The position numbers were made by a program, and so were the translations under genes. A DNA stretch of 64,000 nt from an uncultured Porphyromonadaceae bacterium (lineage in GTDB: Bacteria > Bacteroidota > Bacteroidia > Bacteroidales > Muribaculaceae), in assembly GCA_947177685.1 (NCBI GenBank), contig CAMWVE010000003.1:1-64000 (forward strand), written 5' to 3'. The notes under the pieces were generated by a model that was not told where the DNA came from, made no database searches, and saw only the letters and a list, made by a program, of their open reading frames with translations. Position 1 is the stretch's first letter. Each line of letters starts with the position of its first letter. Of the stretch, positions 1 through 9,812 are shown piece after piece.

Positions 1-17
1 TGCCCCAAAAGCGAGTG

Positions 18-48
18 CAAAGTTACGAATTTCTACAATACTGACAAA
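18..48 (-). promoter_or_regulatory. Bacteroidota-type promoter firing out of the left edge
   Basis: Read on the minus strand, TTTG (45-48) is followed after 19 bp by TAACTTTG (18-25), which matches the Bacteroidota -33/-7 pattern TTTG-N19-21-TAnnTTTG. It points away from the PorU gene, so a divergent gene probably starts just beyond position 1. The gene itself is not visible. Confidence 0.6.
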
Positions 49-125
49 ATTTTTCGGAGAGTTTTTTTTCGGCAACTTTAACAGATATTTTGAAATATTA
101 TATAGTATATTATTACAATAATGTG

Positions 126-133
126 TAACTTTG
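126..133 (+). promoter_or_regulatory. -7 box upstream of PorU
   Basis: TAACTTTG matches TAnnTTTG about 100 bp before the PorU start, in an AT-rich stretch. No TTTG is found at the expected 19-21 bp upstream, so only half of the promoter is supported. Confidence 0.4.
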
Positions 134-233
134 CAGAACCGCAAATTTCACATGAAAAATTGCACAATATTTACGCAGATTTTGCGTTAAAACATAGACG
201 CATTGCGCGTCAAATAAACCAACCGCAGTGAAA

Positions 234-3200
234 ATGACAAACAAATACAAGATATTACAGACAACCACCCGCTTGATTTTCAGCTTTTTAAGTATTATAA
301 CCACGACTGTCGTTCCGCTCCATGCGTTCGACACATCGAGTTATGCCGAAAAGTCAGTACTTTCAGAAAACCGCTGGGTGAAAGTCAGTATTGCCGAAAC
401 CGGCATACACCTCATCAGTACTTCCGACCTACGCAAGTGGGGATTCACCGACCCTGCCAAAGTACGCATCTACGGCTATGGCGGTCGACGCTTGCCCGAC
501 CTGCTGTCAATAAGCAATTACATCGACGATCTCCCTCAGGTTCAGACCCTGACAACCTCTAAAGGGATATATTTCTATGCTGTTGGACCGGTGGAATGGA
601 ATACAGTTTACGTTTCGCAGTTCCATCAGTCGATCAATCCGTTTTCAGAATACGGCTACTATTATCTGACCGAAAGCGGAGACACAGAGATGCCGATTGA
701 ACGCACCGGAACACCCGGCGCCGAAGCCCCCGTCACCAAATTCACCGAGCGCATCTATCATGAAAAAGACCTATATACACTTGGCGAGACCGGTCACCTT
801 TTAGTAGGTGAGAGCTTCAAAAGCAAGCCCTCACAGAACTTCGCGTTCAACCTGACGGACAGAGTTGACGGCGACCAAGCATGGGTCAACATATCAATGG
901 TGGCGCGCTCCATCAACGACATCGCGACCACATTCACATTCACTGCAAACGATGAAAACCTCAGCGTTTACCCCTCGCCGTCAATCAATCACGTTGTCAA
1001 CGAGAACAAATATCATGGTCGCGAAGGAAACTACCGCGCTACATTCAAGCCCCAATCAGACCAGCTTTCTGTGGGCATCACCGCAACGAACGCCTCACAG
1101 AACTACGTTCAAAAAATTCACCTCAACTACATAACCGTCAACTACTCGCGTCACCTGCGCATGAACGGCGGCAAGCTCTACTTCACCACCCGACAGTCAG
1201 AGCTGCAGCTGACCGGCACCGATGATGCCACCCATCTGTGGGATGTCACCAACCCGCTCGCCATCAGCCAGATAAACGCTCAGACCGAGAACGGAGCAAT
1301 GACATGGACATCGTCATTCGGCGACACACGCGACTATGCCGCATGGTCAGAAAACGCCACCTACCCCTCGCCTGCCTATGTGGAATCATTAGCCGCGCAG
1401 AACATTCACGGCATGGCGACACCCGACATGGTGATATTCACCCTGCCCGCATGGAAAGCACAGGCAGAGCGCCTCGCCGACATCCACCGGAAGAGCGAGG
1501 ATCAGCTGAGCGTGGCTGTGCTTGACGTGAACCAAGTCTACAACGAGTTCTCGTCAGGTTCGCCCGACGTGAACGCTTTGCGCCGCTGCCTGAAGATGTT
1601 CTACGACCGCGGCGAAGCCGGTGGCACACCCCTGCGATATGTGCTGCTTATGGGACGCTCCTCCTTCGACAACCGCCAGCTGACCGATGAGGTAGCCGCG
1701 CTCAAGCTGTCGACCATACCCTGCTGGCAGTCCGACAACGGACTGAGCGACAGCGACTCATTCACTACCGATGACATCCTGACATTCCTTGCCGACAACT
1801 CCGGCTCACAGATAAACCGCGACAAACCGCTCGTGGCTATAGGACGCCTCCCCGTCACCTCCGTCAACGAGGCAAAGAACGCCGTGGACAAAATCTACGC
1901 CTACATGCACGACACCCACCGTTCAGGATGGAAAAACAATGTGCTGCTTGTGGCTGACGACGGCGATTCAGGCTCCCACATGACCGACATCGAACGCTTC
2001 TACAGAGGAGCGATAAATTCGAACGGCGGCAATGACATGCTCTACCAGAAAGTTTACATCGACGCCTACGACCGCGTCGGCTCCACCTATCCTCAGGCGC
2101 GCACCGACATGTTCCGCGCGCTCGATGAAGGAGTGATATGGTGGCACTTCATGGGTCATGCCAACCCCACATCGTGGACCTCCGACGGTCTGATGACATA
2201 CGCCGATGTCAACTCGCTCTACCTGCGCCACTGGCCCATTGTCTACGCCGGCACATGCGACTTCATGCGATGGGACGCCACGTCGACATCAGCTGCCGAA
2301 CTCCTTTTCAAGAACACCCACGGCGGAGTGATTGCCGTTGTCAGCGCCACCCGTCCGGTCTACATCTCGGAAAACGGCGACCTTGTCAACACGCTCGGTC
2401 CCATAGTGTTCAACAAAGACAACGACGGACGCTTCATACCCGTAGCCGAAGCCATCCGACAGGCAAAATACAACTACCGATCAGGCAACACACCCGTGGC
2501 TAACGAGAACAAGCTGAAATATGTTTTCCTCGGCGACCCAGCCATGCGCCCTGCCACACCCCACCGCCGCGTGGTAGTGACCGAAATCAACGGCACCCGC
2601 GTCGATGGCGATGACCAGCCGATAATCATGGCTGCCCAGCGCGCATCCATAAAAGGATATATCGCCGACGGCAACGGCAACATAGCCACCGACTTCAACG
2701 GAAAAATCGAAACCGTCATCTACGACGCCGACATGAGCATAACCTCGAAAGGACACGGTTCGGAAGGCAAAGAAGTCACATTTGACCAGCATGGCAACCG
2801 ACTCTACGCCGGTTCCGACTCCATAAAAGCGGGCGAGTTCAGCCTCACCGCGGCAATGCCTTCGGAAATCGCCGACAACTTCCGCAACGCCACCATGGAC
2901 TTCTATGCCGTGACTGACGACAACAAGACCGAAGCATCAGGCGTGTGCCGCGACTTCTACATCTACGGCTACGACTACTCGGCGCCTGCCGACACCATCG
3001 CACCCGTCATCGACCGGTTCTTCCTCAACCACTCGTCGTTCACCAACGGCTCATCGGTCAACGAATCGCCCACCGTTATCGCCTACATCTCCGACAACGT
3101 AGGCATCAACCTCTCCAATGCCGGTGTCGGACACCAGATGATAATCTGGCTCGACGGTTCGCGCAGCTTCAACGACGTGTCGAACTACTACACCCCCTCA

Positions 3201-3659
3201 GCCGACGGCTCACCCTCGGGCACCATAGCCTACCCCCTGCAGGACCTCGCCGAAGGTCACCACACACTGCGTCTGCGCGTGTGGGACACCTCAGGCAACT
3301 CTGCCGAGGCAACCATAGAGTTCAACGTGGTTTACGGGCTGCCCGGCGAGATACTCTCGGTCTACACCGATGCCAACCCGGCTACCGTGGAAGCCAACTT
3401 CTACCTCACCCACAACCGTCCCGATGCCATGGTCACCATCAACATGGAAATCTACAACATGCTCGGACAGCGCGTGTGGTCATCGCAGCAGTCAGGACGC
3501 AGCGACCTGTTCACCTCGTTCCCCATCACATGGAACCTCACGGACATGTCAGGACGCCGAGTGACACGCGGCATCTATCTCTACCGCGTGACCATGACCG
3601 AGGCTGACGGCTCCACCTCAAACTCAGTAGCCAAGAAAATAGCGGTGGCGGCAGGCTGA
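234..3659 (+). CDS. porU: Type IX secretion C-terminal signal peptidase PorU (C25 family)
   Basis: PorU is the cell-surface gingipain-like (C25) peptidase that removes the C-terminal sorting signal from T9SS cargo and attaches the cargo to the outer membrane. I chose the ATG at 234; an in-frame GTG at 228 adds two residues. Residues 1 to about 32 form a signal peptide. The N-terminal domain begins with the family-typical NRWVKVSIAETG and YGYGG stretches. The catalytic dyad is seen as His642 in HFMGHANP and Cys675 in YAGTCDF. Their 33-residue spacing equals that of the known PorU dyad (H657/C690 in P. gingivalis). The C-terminus carries Ig-like and FlgD-like beta folds ending near GIYLYRVTMT. 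The length of about 1140 residues is normal for PorU. Of the two C25 genes here, this one keeps the more canonical N-terminus. Confidence 0.88.
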   Translation: MTNKYKILQTTTRLIFSFLSIITTTVVPLHAFDTSSYAEKSVLSENRWVKVSIAETGIHLISTSDLRKWGFTDPAKVRIYGYGGRRLPDLLSISNYIDDLPQVQTLTTSKGIYFYAVGPVEWNTVYVSQFHQSINPFSEYGYYYLTESGDTEMPIERTGTPGAEAPVTKFTERIYHEKDLYTLGETGHLLVGESFKSKPSQNFAFNLTDRVDGDQAWVNISMVARSINDIATTFTFTANDENLSVYPSPSINHVVNENKYHGREGNYRATFKPQSDQLSVGITATNASQNYVQKIHLNYITVNYSRHLRMNGGKLYFTTRQSELQLTGTDDATHLWDVTNPLAISQINAQTENGAMTWTSSFGDTRDYAAWSENATYPSPAYVESLAAQNIHGMATPDMVIFTLPAWKAQAERLADIHRKSEDQLSVAVLDVNQVYNEFSSGSPDVNALRRCLKMFYDRGEAGGTPLRYVLLMGRSSFDNRQLTDEVAALKLSTIPCWQSDNGLSDSDSFTTDDILTFLADNSGSQINRDKPLVAIGRLPVTSVNEAKNAVDKIYAYMHDTHRSGWKNNVLLVADDGDSGSHMTDIERFYRGAINSNGGNDMLYQKVYIDAYDRVGSTYPQARTDMFRALDEGVIWWHFMGHANPTSWTSDGLMTYADVNSLYLRHWPIVYAGTCDFMRWDATSTSAAELLFKNTHGGVIAVVSATRPVYISENGDLVNTLGPIVFNKDNDGRFIPVAEAIRQAKYNYRSGNTPVANENKLKYVFLGDPAMRPATPHRRVVVTEINGTRVDGDDQPIIMAAQRASIKGYIADGNGNIATDFNGKIETVIYDADMSITSKGHGSEGKEVTFDQHGNRLYAGSDSIKAGEFSLTAAMPSEIADNFRNATMDFYAVTDDNKTEASGVCRDFYIYGYDYSAPADTIAPVIDRFFLNHSSFTNGSSVNESPTVIAYISDNVGINLSNAGVGHQMIIWLDGSRSFNDVSNYYTPSADGSPSGTIAYPLQDLAEGHHTLRLRVWDTSGNSAEATIEFNVVYGLPGEILSVYTDANPATVEANFYLTHNRPDAMVTINMEIYNMLGQRVWSSQQSGRSDLFTSFPITWNLTDMSGRRVTRGIYLYRVTMTEADGSTSNSVAKKIAVAAG

Positions 3660-3735
3660 CAATGCCGCAACCGTTTTTTTGCTGCCATGAACCCGAATTT
3701 TGAAACAACTGACCCTATATATAACCTTTTTTTCG

Positions 3736-3743
3736 TACCTTTG
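3736..3743 (+). promoter_or_regulatory. -7 box of rex
   Basis: TACCTTTG matches TAnnTTTG, 56 bp before the rex ATG. It lies inside the longer upstream open frame that starts at 3700, which argues against that upstream start. No clear -33 partner is seen. The genes from rex to 10818 are tightly spaced and may all be read from here. Confidence 0.55.
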
Positions 3744-3798
3744 CACAATAATACGCGCCCTTTGGGTGCAGTTAAAAAGCATCTTACAGAACCCCGAA

Positions 3799-4464
3799 AT
3801 GGCAATCACACCTGACCACATACATGACATCATCCCGGAACCAGCCCTGCGCAGGCTCCCGTGGTATCTGGCTTATGTCAGCATGCTTAAAGACCGGAAT
3901 GTGGAATACGTTTCATCAACGCAGATTTCACGCGAGCTGAGCGTTGACTCTTCACAGATAGCCAAAGACCTCTCGTTTCTCAACATAAAAGGGAAAACCC
4001 GTATAGGCTACAACGTAGTGACCCTCGAACAGGAGCTGCAGGATTTCCTCGGATTCCATCGCTCGCACAACGCCCTGATTGTGGGTGTCGGCAGTCTGGG
4101 AGGCGCACTTATCCAAGACTCCGGACTTGCCAACTACGGGCTCAACATCGTTGCCGGATTCGACATCAATCCTGACATTATAGGTCGGACTCTCTGCGGC
4201 ATTCCCGTGTTTGACATCCACGAACTGACGCTGCGCCGCAAGCAGTTCAGCGCTGAGATAGGCATCATCACCGTGCCCGTGGAGCATGCCCAGAACGTTG
4301 CCGATCAGCTCATCGAAGCCGGCATCAAGGCGCTGTGGAACTACACCCCTTACCGCATTAAGGTCACCGATGACATCGTTGTACAGAACACATCGATCTA
4401 CGCACATCTGGCAGTGATGTACAACCGGCTCAATGCCACAAAAGCCCGCAACCACAACGCCTGA
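3799..4464 (+). CDS. rex: Redox-sensing transcriptional repressor Rex
   Basis: Rex represses fermentation and NADH-consuming genes and releases DNA when the NADH/NAD+ ratio rises. The N-terminal winged helix (about residues 1-80) includes the recognition region SSTQISRELSVDSSQIAKDL. A Rossmann nucleotide-binding domain follows, with the GxGxxG motif at residues 96-101 (GVGSLG). The family signature region ALWNYTPYRIKV lies in the C-terminal third. I took the start at the ATG at 3799 (221 residues); a start at 3700 would add 33 residues with no family match and would span the promoter. The FAH-like gene follows after 5 bp, and the second PorU-like gene lies 26 bp beyond that, so Rex is probably co-transcribed with secretion and envelope genes. 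Confidence 0.93.
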   Translation: MAITPDHIHDIIPEPALRRLPWYLAYVSMLKDRNVEYVSSTQISRELSVDSSQIAKDLSFLNIKGKTRIGYNVVTLEQELQDFLGFHRSHNALIVGVGSLGGALIQDSGLANYGLNIVAGFDINPDIIGRTLCGIPVFDIHELTLRRKQFSAEIGIITVPVEHAQNVADQLIEAGIKALWNYTPYRIKVTDDIVVQNTSIYAHLAVMYNRLNATKARNHNA

Positions 4465-4469
4465 CCCCG

Positions 4470-5033
4470 ATGAAGCTCCTCCTCTTTGACCGAGTGCTCT
4501 GTGCCGAACCGCTTGCCGCCGAGTCCGTCACCCTGATGACCGATTCGGCATTGTTGCACCCCGGCAATCCGCTTTTCGTGGCAGACTTCGCCCCGGAATT
4601 CATCATTGACATCATGGCGGCAGTCACAATAACACGACTGGGAAAATCCATAACCGAAAAATTCGCCCACCGCTATTTCAGCGCTCTGACTCCGGTGGCG
4701 CGAATGGTGCCGGTAATCAATGGTGAGCCGGTGCGACACGGCTGTCCCACACTCACTGATTTCGACAATTCTATCGTGATAGGCGAGTCAATGCCGCTCG
4801 ACACCCTCGCCCCGACATTAGAGATTCAGTGCGCCGGCAACCGATTCACCCTCAGCTTGGATGACTGCCGTTTCGGGCAAGCCGTAGAGCTTCTGTCACG
4901 GAACATGACCCTGAAGATGGGTGACATTATAGCCACCGGACGGCTTCCTTTCAGCCTGCCTGCCACACCCGGCACACGGCTTGAGCTTACCACCGCCGAC
5001 AGCAGCCCGCTGCTCCGACTCAAATTAAAATAA
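4470..5033 (+). CDS. Degenerate FAH-fold protein, probably not catalytic
   Basis: This 187-residue protein aligns by eye with the fumarylacetoacetate hydrolase (FAH) family: MTDSALLHPGNPLFVADF near the start, then TRLGKSITEKFAHRYFSALT, and a C-terminal GDIIATGRLP. Real FAH enzymes bind a metal through acidic residues in an E-x-E region after the first strand. Here that stretch reads FIIDIMAAVTI (about residues 44-54) and the ligand pattern is missing. The segment that normally follows with further ligands is also not recognisable. I infer a structural or regulatory remnant of the fold rather than a hydrolase. It sits 5 bp after rex and 26 bp before the second PorU-like gene. Confidence 0.6.
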   Translation: MKLLLFDRVLCAEPLAAESVTLMTDSALLHPGNPLFVADFAPEFIIDIMAAVTITRLGKSITEKFAHRYFSALTPVARMVPVINGEPVRHGCPTLTDFDNSIVIGESMPLDTLAPTLEIQCAGNRFTLSLDDCRFGQAVELLSRNMTLKMGDIIATGRLPFSLPATPGTRLELTTADSSPLLRLKLK

Positions 5034-5059
5034 ATCAATCATTAACGATTCACTCCAAA

Positions 5060-8000
5060 ATGCGAAACCGCTATCACATAATAAACCTTCTGCTACTGTT
5101 AACACTCGTCATCCCCTTCCGGAGCCATGCCATGAACTGGAACAGCTCATCGGTTCTCGACTCAGGCAAATGGGTGAAAGTGAAAGTAACCGAAACCGGC
5201 ATACAGGAAATCTCATACGACGACCTGCGGCAAATGGGATTCTCCAAGCCGGAGAACGTTGCCGTGTTCGGCTACAGCGGCTCACAACTCAGCCATAACA
5301 ATTTCAAAGCCACTGACCCTGACGATCTGCCCGCAGTGCCAGTGATACACAACGGCAACCGCATCATTTTCTACGGCGAGTCACACGAGCACCTGCTTTA
5401 TGGCAAGTCACTCAAGATAGAGCTTGTGCGCAATCATTATTCCCTTGCGGGATATTACTTCCTGACCGACTCACGCGAGCCGGCGGAACCCCGGAAAATC
5501 GGATTCAATCACAATGCCGGCAGCCATGTCGACTCACACAGTTCACTGCTCTACCATAGCAAGATGGATATAAACCCAGTAAATTCAGGAGTTTATTTCT
5601 TCAGTAAAAACGTTCTCAACGGCGAGGAGTCGCCTGACCTCAATTTACCGCTGACTGACCGTGTCGAGGACACATCAGCCACCATGAACGGACTGATTCT
5701 GTTAAACGAAGGAAACGGGTTCGCAATAGATGTTGACGGCGTAGAAACCTACACCAAAAAACTCAACAGCAAAGATTACGTCACCTACACCTTCCCCTCG
5801 GTGTCATTATCTCCGACTTTGCTCAATGAAAAGCAGTCAATAAAGCTGACACTGCACTCAACTAATGATGAATCGGACTACTTAGGCTACAACTACATTG
5901 CGTTCGCCTACACACGGCAGAACCGGATGGCTGACAATCCGGAGCTGCGAATGGTCATCAAAAGCTCTACCGGCAACAACCGCTTCCGCTTCTCCGGCGA
6001 AACCTTCGAGGACCTGACCGTATGGAATGTATCCGATGCCAACGATATTGCCGCATACGAACTGGTCACCGAGTATGACGAGGAGACCGACCAAAACAGC
6101 ACCCTTCTCTATCTGGAAAACCGATGCTCACCGTCAACTCCGGATACCCACATCCATCTGGTAGGATTCCGTCTCGGCGCCCGTCACCACAAACCTGAAA
6201 TCGTAGGCGATGTGCCAAATCAGAATCTCCATGCACTCGACACCCCCGACATGCTTATCATAACCACCGCCGAGTGCCGCGACCAAGCCGAACGACTCGC
6301 GCAGCTGCATCGCGACCATCAGAATTTCGATGTGCAGGTGGTGCTCCATGAAGATATTTTCAACGAATTCTCGTCAGGTGCGCCCACACCAATGGCATAC
6401 CGCCGCATGGCAAAGATGTTCTACGACCGCGATCCGCAGAAGTTCCGCCATCTGCTGCTGTTCGGCTCATCCACCTACGACAACCGCCGTATTCTCACCG
6501 GGAACAAAGAATATACCCCTGACCGGATGCTCCTTTCATACCAGATTGAAGAGCCGGCGCTTCAGTTCAACGACGACACCTCACTGACAACCGACACCTA
6601 CTTCGGCTTGCTCCACGACAATTCCAGCGGCGATTTCATGTCGACCACGGAAAAGCACGGCTACCACAACATGCTGGTCACAGTCGGACGTATTCCTGCC
6701 AACAGCTCTGCCGAAGCGAGAACCTATGTTGACAAAGCCGAGAAATATCTGCTTGAAGGGCTGTCGGCGCAGGCTCAGACACGCGTCATTGTCTTTACGG
6801 ACGACGGTGACAAAGACATCCACCTCATCAGCGGAGAAACCTTCTGCAGCTACCTCTCCTCGCTTATGCCCTACTCCGTCATCTCCCGCGCCCACGACGG
6901 CATCTACCCGTGGGACAAAGGAGTGGCTCAGGAGGCGACACGTCAAATCGTGAACACCCTGAGCGAAGGTGCATCACTTTTCTACTACTCCGGTCACGGC
7001 AGATCTGATTGCTTTACCTCGGAAAGATTGTGGACCCGCAACATTGTCCTTGACACACACTATTCGCAGTATCCGTTCACCATGTTCATGTCGTGCAACG
7101 CCTTCGGATTCGACCGCCACGAAAACAGCATCGCCGAAGCCACATTGTTCACTCCTGAGGGTGGCACCGTGGCTCTAATGTCGGCTGCCCGGTCGGTGTT
7201 CAACGACGAGAACCTTGCCTTATCGCTAAAGATTGCCAAAGAAATGAGTCAGGCAGGTCCCGACGAAACATTCGGTGAAATCTTCCGCAAGGCACGCAAT
7301 GCCAACTACTACGAGCGCAGCTACCTCGCCGCCCGTGCAACCACCAACGCCTACATCTTCGGCGGTGACCCGGCGCTTCCCGTGTTCCGCCCTGCCAACA
7401 AAGTAGAGTTGCTGAGTCTAAACGGCAACCATGCAGCCAACGGCATTACGGTTGACCCGTTGCGCCCCACCGCCATCAGCGCTCGCATCACCGACCATGC
7501 CGGCAAACTTCTCTCGGACTATAACGGCACGGTTACACTCTCCATTTATGAACCGGTCTACAAGACCCCGAACCTCTACTCTGACGGCGCCGCGGCATTG
7601 CAGCAGGCTTATCCGGAAGTAAACGTGGAGGACGCACTGCTCTACCGCACCGTGCTGCCGGCGAAAAACGGTCTCGTGCAGGGCGAAATCACCGTGCCGC
7701 CGACTTCACGTCCCGGATCGCACCGCATGGTCCTTGCTGCCGAATGTGACGGTGACCCCTATCGTCATGCAACCGGAATTGCCGAAAACATCACCGTTGC
7801 AGCCATCGACCCCGATCAGCCTCTGCCCGGTCAGCCTGCACCGGTCATCAGTTCAATCTATCTGAATAATGAAGGCTTCTGCGACGGCGACCTCGTGGCA
7901 CCATCGCCCGTGTTCCGCGCCACAATAAAAGCGACCAACGGCACCATAAACCTCAACTCCGGCTCCATTACCCCCGCGCTCAAGCTGTCGCTTGACAACC

Positions 8001-8461
8001 TGCAGAGCTATCCGGAAATAAACTATCATGCCACCACCTCTCCCGATGGTGTCCTGACAGTCGATTTCCCCATGAAACTCCTCGATACGGAAGGACGCCA
8101 CTCTCTGACGCTCAGTGTGACCGACATCTTCGGCAATGAAGCTGCCGAAACCATCCATTTCCAGATTGTCAACACCACGGCTGCCATGACAGTCATCCCT
8201 GACCGGAAAATCGGTTCGGATGAAATATCATTTGACATAGACCACACCTTCACGGCTGACTTCAAGGTGCGCCTCATCATTGAGGATAACGCCGGCAACC
8301 ATGTCCGCACCATCGATAATCCCTCGTTCCCCTATTGCTGGGACACCACCGGTTCTGACGGCAAACCGGTGCCCGACGGCATCTACACCGTGCATGCGCG
8401 AGCCAATGACGGCATCAGTTTCTGCGGCACCGAGCCCGCAAGATTCACCATCCTCCGGTAA
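5060..8461 (+). CDS. PorU-like C25 cysteine peptidase (second paralogue)
   Basis: This is a second surface peptidase of the PorU/gingipain C25 family, 1133 residues. A signal peptide covers about residues 1-25. The N-terminus carries GKWVKVKVTETG and VFGYSG, matching the other copy. The dyad is His646 (YYSGHGRSD) and Cys679 (FMSCNAFGF), again 33 residues apart, so both copies look catalytically competent. The C-terminus has Ig-like domains and a FlgD-like end (GKPVPDGIYTVHARA). The N-terminal half is more diverged from typical PorU than the copy at 234. It could be a specialised sorting-signal peptidase, or PorU proper with the other copy specialised. The DUF3078 gene follows after 37 bp. Confidence 0.8.
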   Translation: MRNRYHIINLLLLLTLVIPFRSHAMNWNSSSVLDSGKWVKVKVTETGIQEISYDDLRQMGFSKPENVAVFGYSGSQLSHNNFKATDPDDLPAVPVIHNGNRIIFYGESHEHLLYGKSLKIELVRNHYSLAGYYFLTDSREPAEPRKIGFNHNAGSHVDSHSSLLYHSKMDINPVNSGVYFFSKNVLNGEESPDLNLPLTDRVEDTSATMNGLILLNEGNGFAIDVDGVETYTKKLNSKDYVTYTFPSVSLSPTLLNEKQSIKLTLHSTNDESDYLGYNYIAFAYTRQNRMADNPELRMVIKSSTGNNRFRFSGETFEDLTVWNVSDANDIAAYELVTEYDEETDQNSTLLYLENRCSPSTPDTHIHLVGFRLGARHHKPEIVGDVPNQNLHALDTPDMLIITTAECRDQAERLAQLHRDHQNFDVQVVLHEDIFNEFSSGAPTPMAYRRMAKMFYDRDPQKFRHLLLFGSSTYDNRRILTGNKEYTPDRMLLSYQIEEPALQFNDDTSLTTDTYFGLLHDNSSGDFMSTTEKHGYHNMLVTVGRIPANSSAEARTYVDKAEKYLLEGLSAQAQTRVIVFTDDGDKDIHLISGETFCSYLSSLMPYSVISRAHDGIYPWDKGVAQEATRQIVNTLSEGASLFYYSGHGRSDCFTSERLWTRNIVLDTHYSQYPFTMFMSCNAFGFDRHENSIAEATLFTPEGGTVALMSAARSVFNDENLALSLKIAKEMSQAGPDETFGEIFRKARNANYYERSYLAARATTNAYIFGGDPALPVFRPANKVELLSLNGNHAANGITVDPLRPTAISARITDHAGKLLSDYNGTVTLSIYEPVYKTPNLYSDGAAALQQAYPEVNVEDALLYRTVLPAKNGLVQGEITVPPTSRPGSHRMVLAAECDGDPYRHATGIAENITVAAIDPDQPLPGQPAPVISSIYLNNEGFCDGDLVAPSPVFRATIKATNGTINLNSGSITPALKLSLDNLQSYPEINYHATTSPDGVLTVDFPMKLLDTEGRHSLTLSVTDIFGNEAAETIHFQIVNTTAAMTVIPDRKIGSDEISFDIDHTFTADFKVRLIIEDNAGNHVRTIDNPSFPYCWDTTGSDGKPVPDGIYTVHARANDGISFCGTEPARFTILR

Positions 8462-8498
8462 CCCCCACCCACTCACACGCTTCAACACAACTCACAAT

Positions 8499-9812
8499 AT
8501 GACTTCAGGACTAATCAAAACTCTCATCACCGCGGTAGCGCTACTGACAGCTGCCACTGCATCGGCTCAGAACGGAATCAACCTCATGGAAATAGAGGAA
8601 GAACAGAATCTCGCACCTGACACTCTCGAAATTGACACCACCTTGGTTGTCAACGACTTGTTCATCCCCAAAATCAATTTCAGCACCCCGGTCTACAATC
8701 ACTACCGGCTCACTGACTCAACACTCTACATCACGTCGGAAAACCGCCGCGACCCCCGTTTCTATGAATGGATCGACCGCCGCAAGCATCTCAACGCCAC
8801 CATCAACAACCTGCAGTCATCCTATTTCTATAATAATCCGGCATCAACATTCTACATAGAGTCACTGCTGCCTGAGCCGCCGAAGGAGTATCACGCCTCC
8901 ATTGACCCATCGACAGCGAAAATCGTCATCGAAGAGGATTTCATCAATGTCAGCGACGTGAAAGATGCCCCGAAGCCTGTCGACATCAAGCCTACACACT
9001 GGCTGAAACGGTTCTCCGCTTCGCTCCAGTTCTCACAGGCTTACAACTCCCCTAACTGGTATCAGGGCGGTAACAACAACCTCAACGCCATAGGCAACAT
9101 TTTCTATGAAGTGAAGCTGAACCCTGCCTATCATCCTAATCTGCTGTTTGAGAACACTTTCCAGTACAAAATTGCCGTCAACAACGCTCCTGATGACTCC
9201 ATCCACGCCTACTCCATCTCGGAGGACCTGCTGCAGCTAAACAGCAAACTCGGTATCAAGGCTACAAAACGCTGGTACTACTCTCTGACAGCAATGTTCA
9301 AGACCCAGATGCTGAACAACTATAAGACAAACAGCCGTGACCTCTCGGCAGCATTCATGTCTCCGGGCGAACTCAACATCGGTCTCGGTATGTCTTACAG
9401 CTATCAGAATCCCAAAAAGACTGTTAACTTCGACCTCTCGCTCGCTCCGCTCTCCTACAACCTCAAGACATGCCTCAAGGATGACAAACTCAATGTCACC
9501 GCATTCGGCATCAAGGAAGGACACAAAACCGTAAGTCAGTACGGTTCGAACATGGAGGCGAAGCTGCTCTGGAAAATGGCTTACAACATCACCTATTCAT
9601 CACGCCTTTATGTGTTCTCCGATTACAGCTACATTCAGGGCGACTGGGAGAACACCTTCTCGTTTGACATCAACCGCTATCTCTCCACTCAGCTCTACAT
9701 CCATCTCCGCTACGACACCCAGACTCAAGCCATCGATGACACAAAATGGCACAAACTACAGCTGCGTGAAGTGCTCAGTTTTGGTCTGAGCTATAAATTC
9801 AGCACCATCTGA
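8499..9812 (+). CDS. DUF3078 outer-membrane beta-barrel protein
   Basis: The predicted mature protein is an outer-membrane barrel of unknown function in the Bacteroidota family DUF3078. I chose the ATG at 8499 because it opens a clean signal peptide (MTSGLIKTLITAVALL, cleaved near ASAQN); the open frame reaches back into the previous gene but lacks family sequence there. The DUF3078 region starts near residue 167 with FSASLQFSQAYNSPNWYQGG. It is followed by alternating strands and ends LSFGLSYKFSTI, with a terminal aromatic/hydrophobic strand typical of barrels. The stop overlaps the next start by one base (TGATG), so the two genes are translationally coupled. Confidence 0.8.
   Translation: MTSGLIKTLITAVALLTAATASAQNGINLMEIEEEQNLAPDTLEIDTTLVVNDLFIPKINFSTPVYNHYRLTDSTLYITSENRRDPRFYEWIDRRKHLNATINNLQSSYFYNNPASTFYIESLLPEPPKEYHASIDPSTAKIVIEEDFINVSDVKDAPKPVDIKPTHWLKRFSASLQFSQAYNSPNWYQGGNNNLNAIGNIFYEVKLNPAYHPNLLFENTFQYKIAVNNAPDDSIHAYSISEDLLQLNSKLGIKATKRWYYSLTAMFKTQMLNNYKTNSRDLSAAFMSPGELNIGLGMSYSYQNPKKTVNFDLSLAPLSYNLKTCLKDDKLNVTAFGIKEGHKTVSQYGSNMEAKLLWKMAYNITYSSRLYVFSDYSYIQGDWENTFSFDINRYLSTQLYIHLRYDTQTQAIDDTKWHKLQLREVLSFGLSYKFSTI

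Noticed and set aside
3700-3798. N-terminal extension of Rex
   Set aside because: No family match, and the region holds the -7 box of rex.
8280-8498. N-terminal extension of the DUF3078 protein
   Set aside because: It overlaps the previous gene and precedes a clear signal peptide at 8499.
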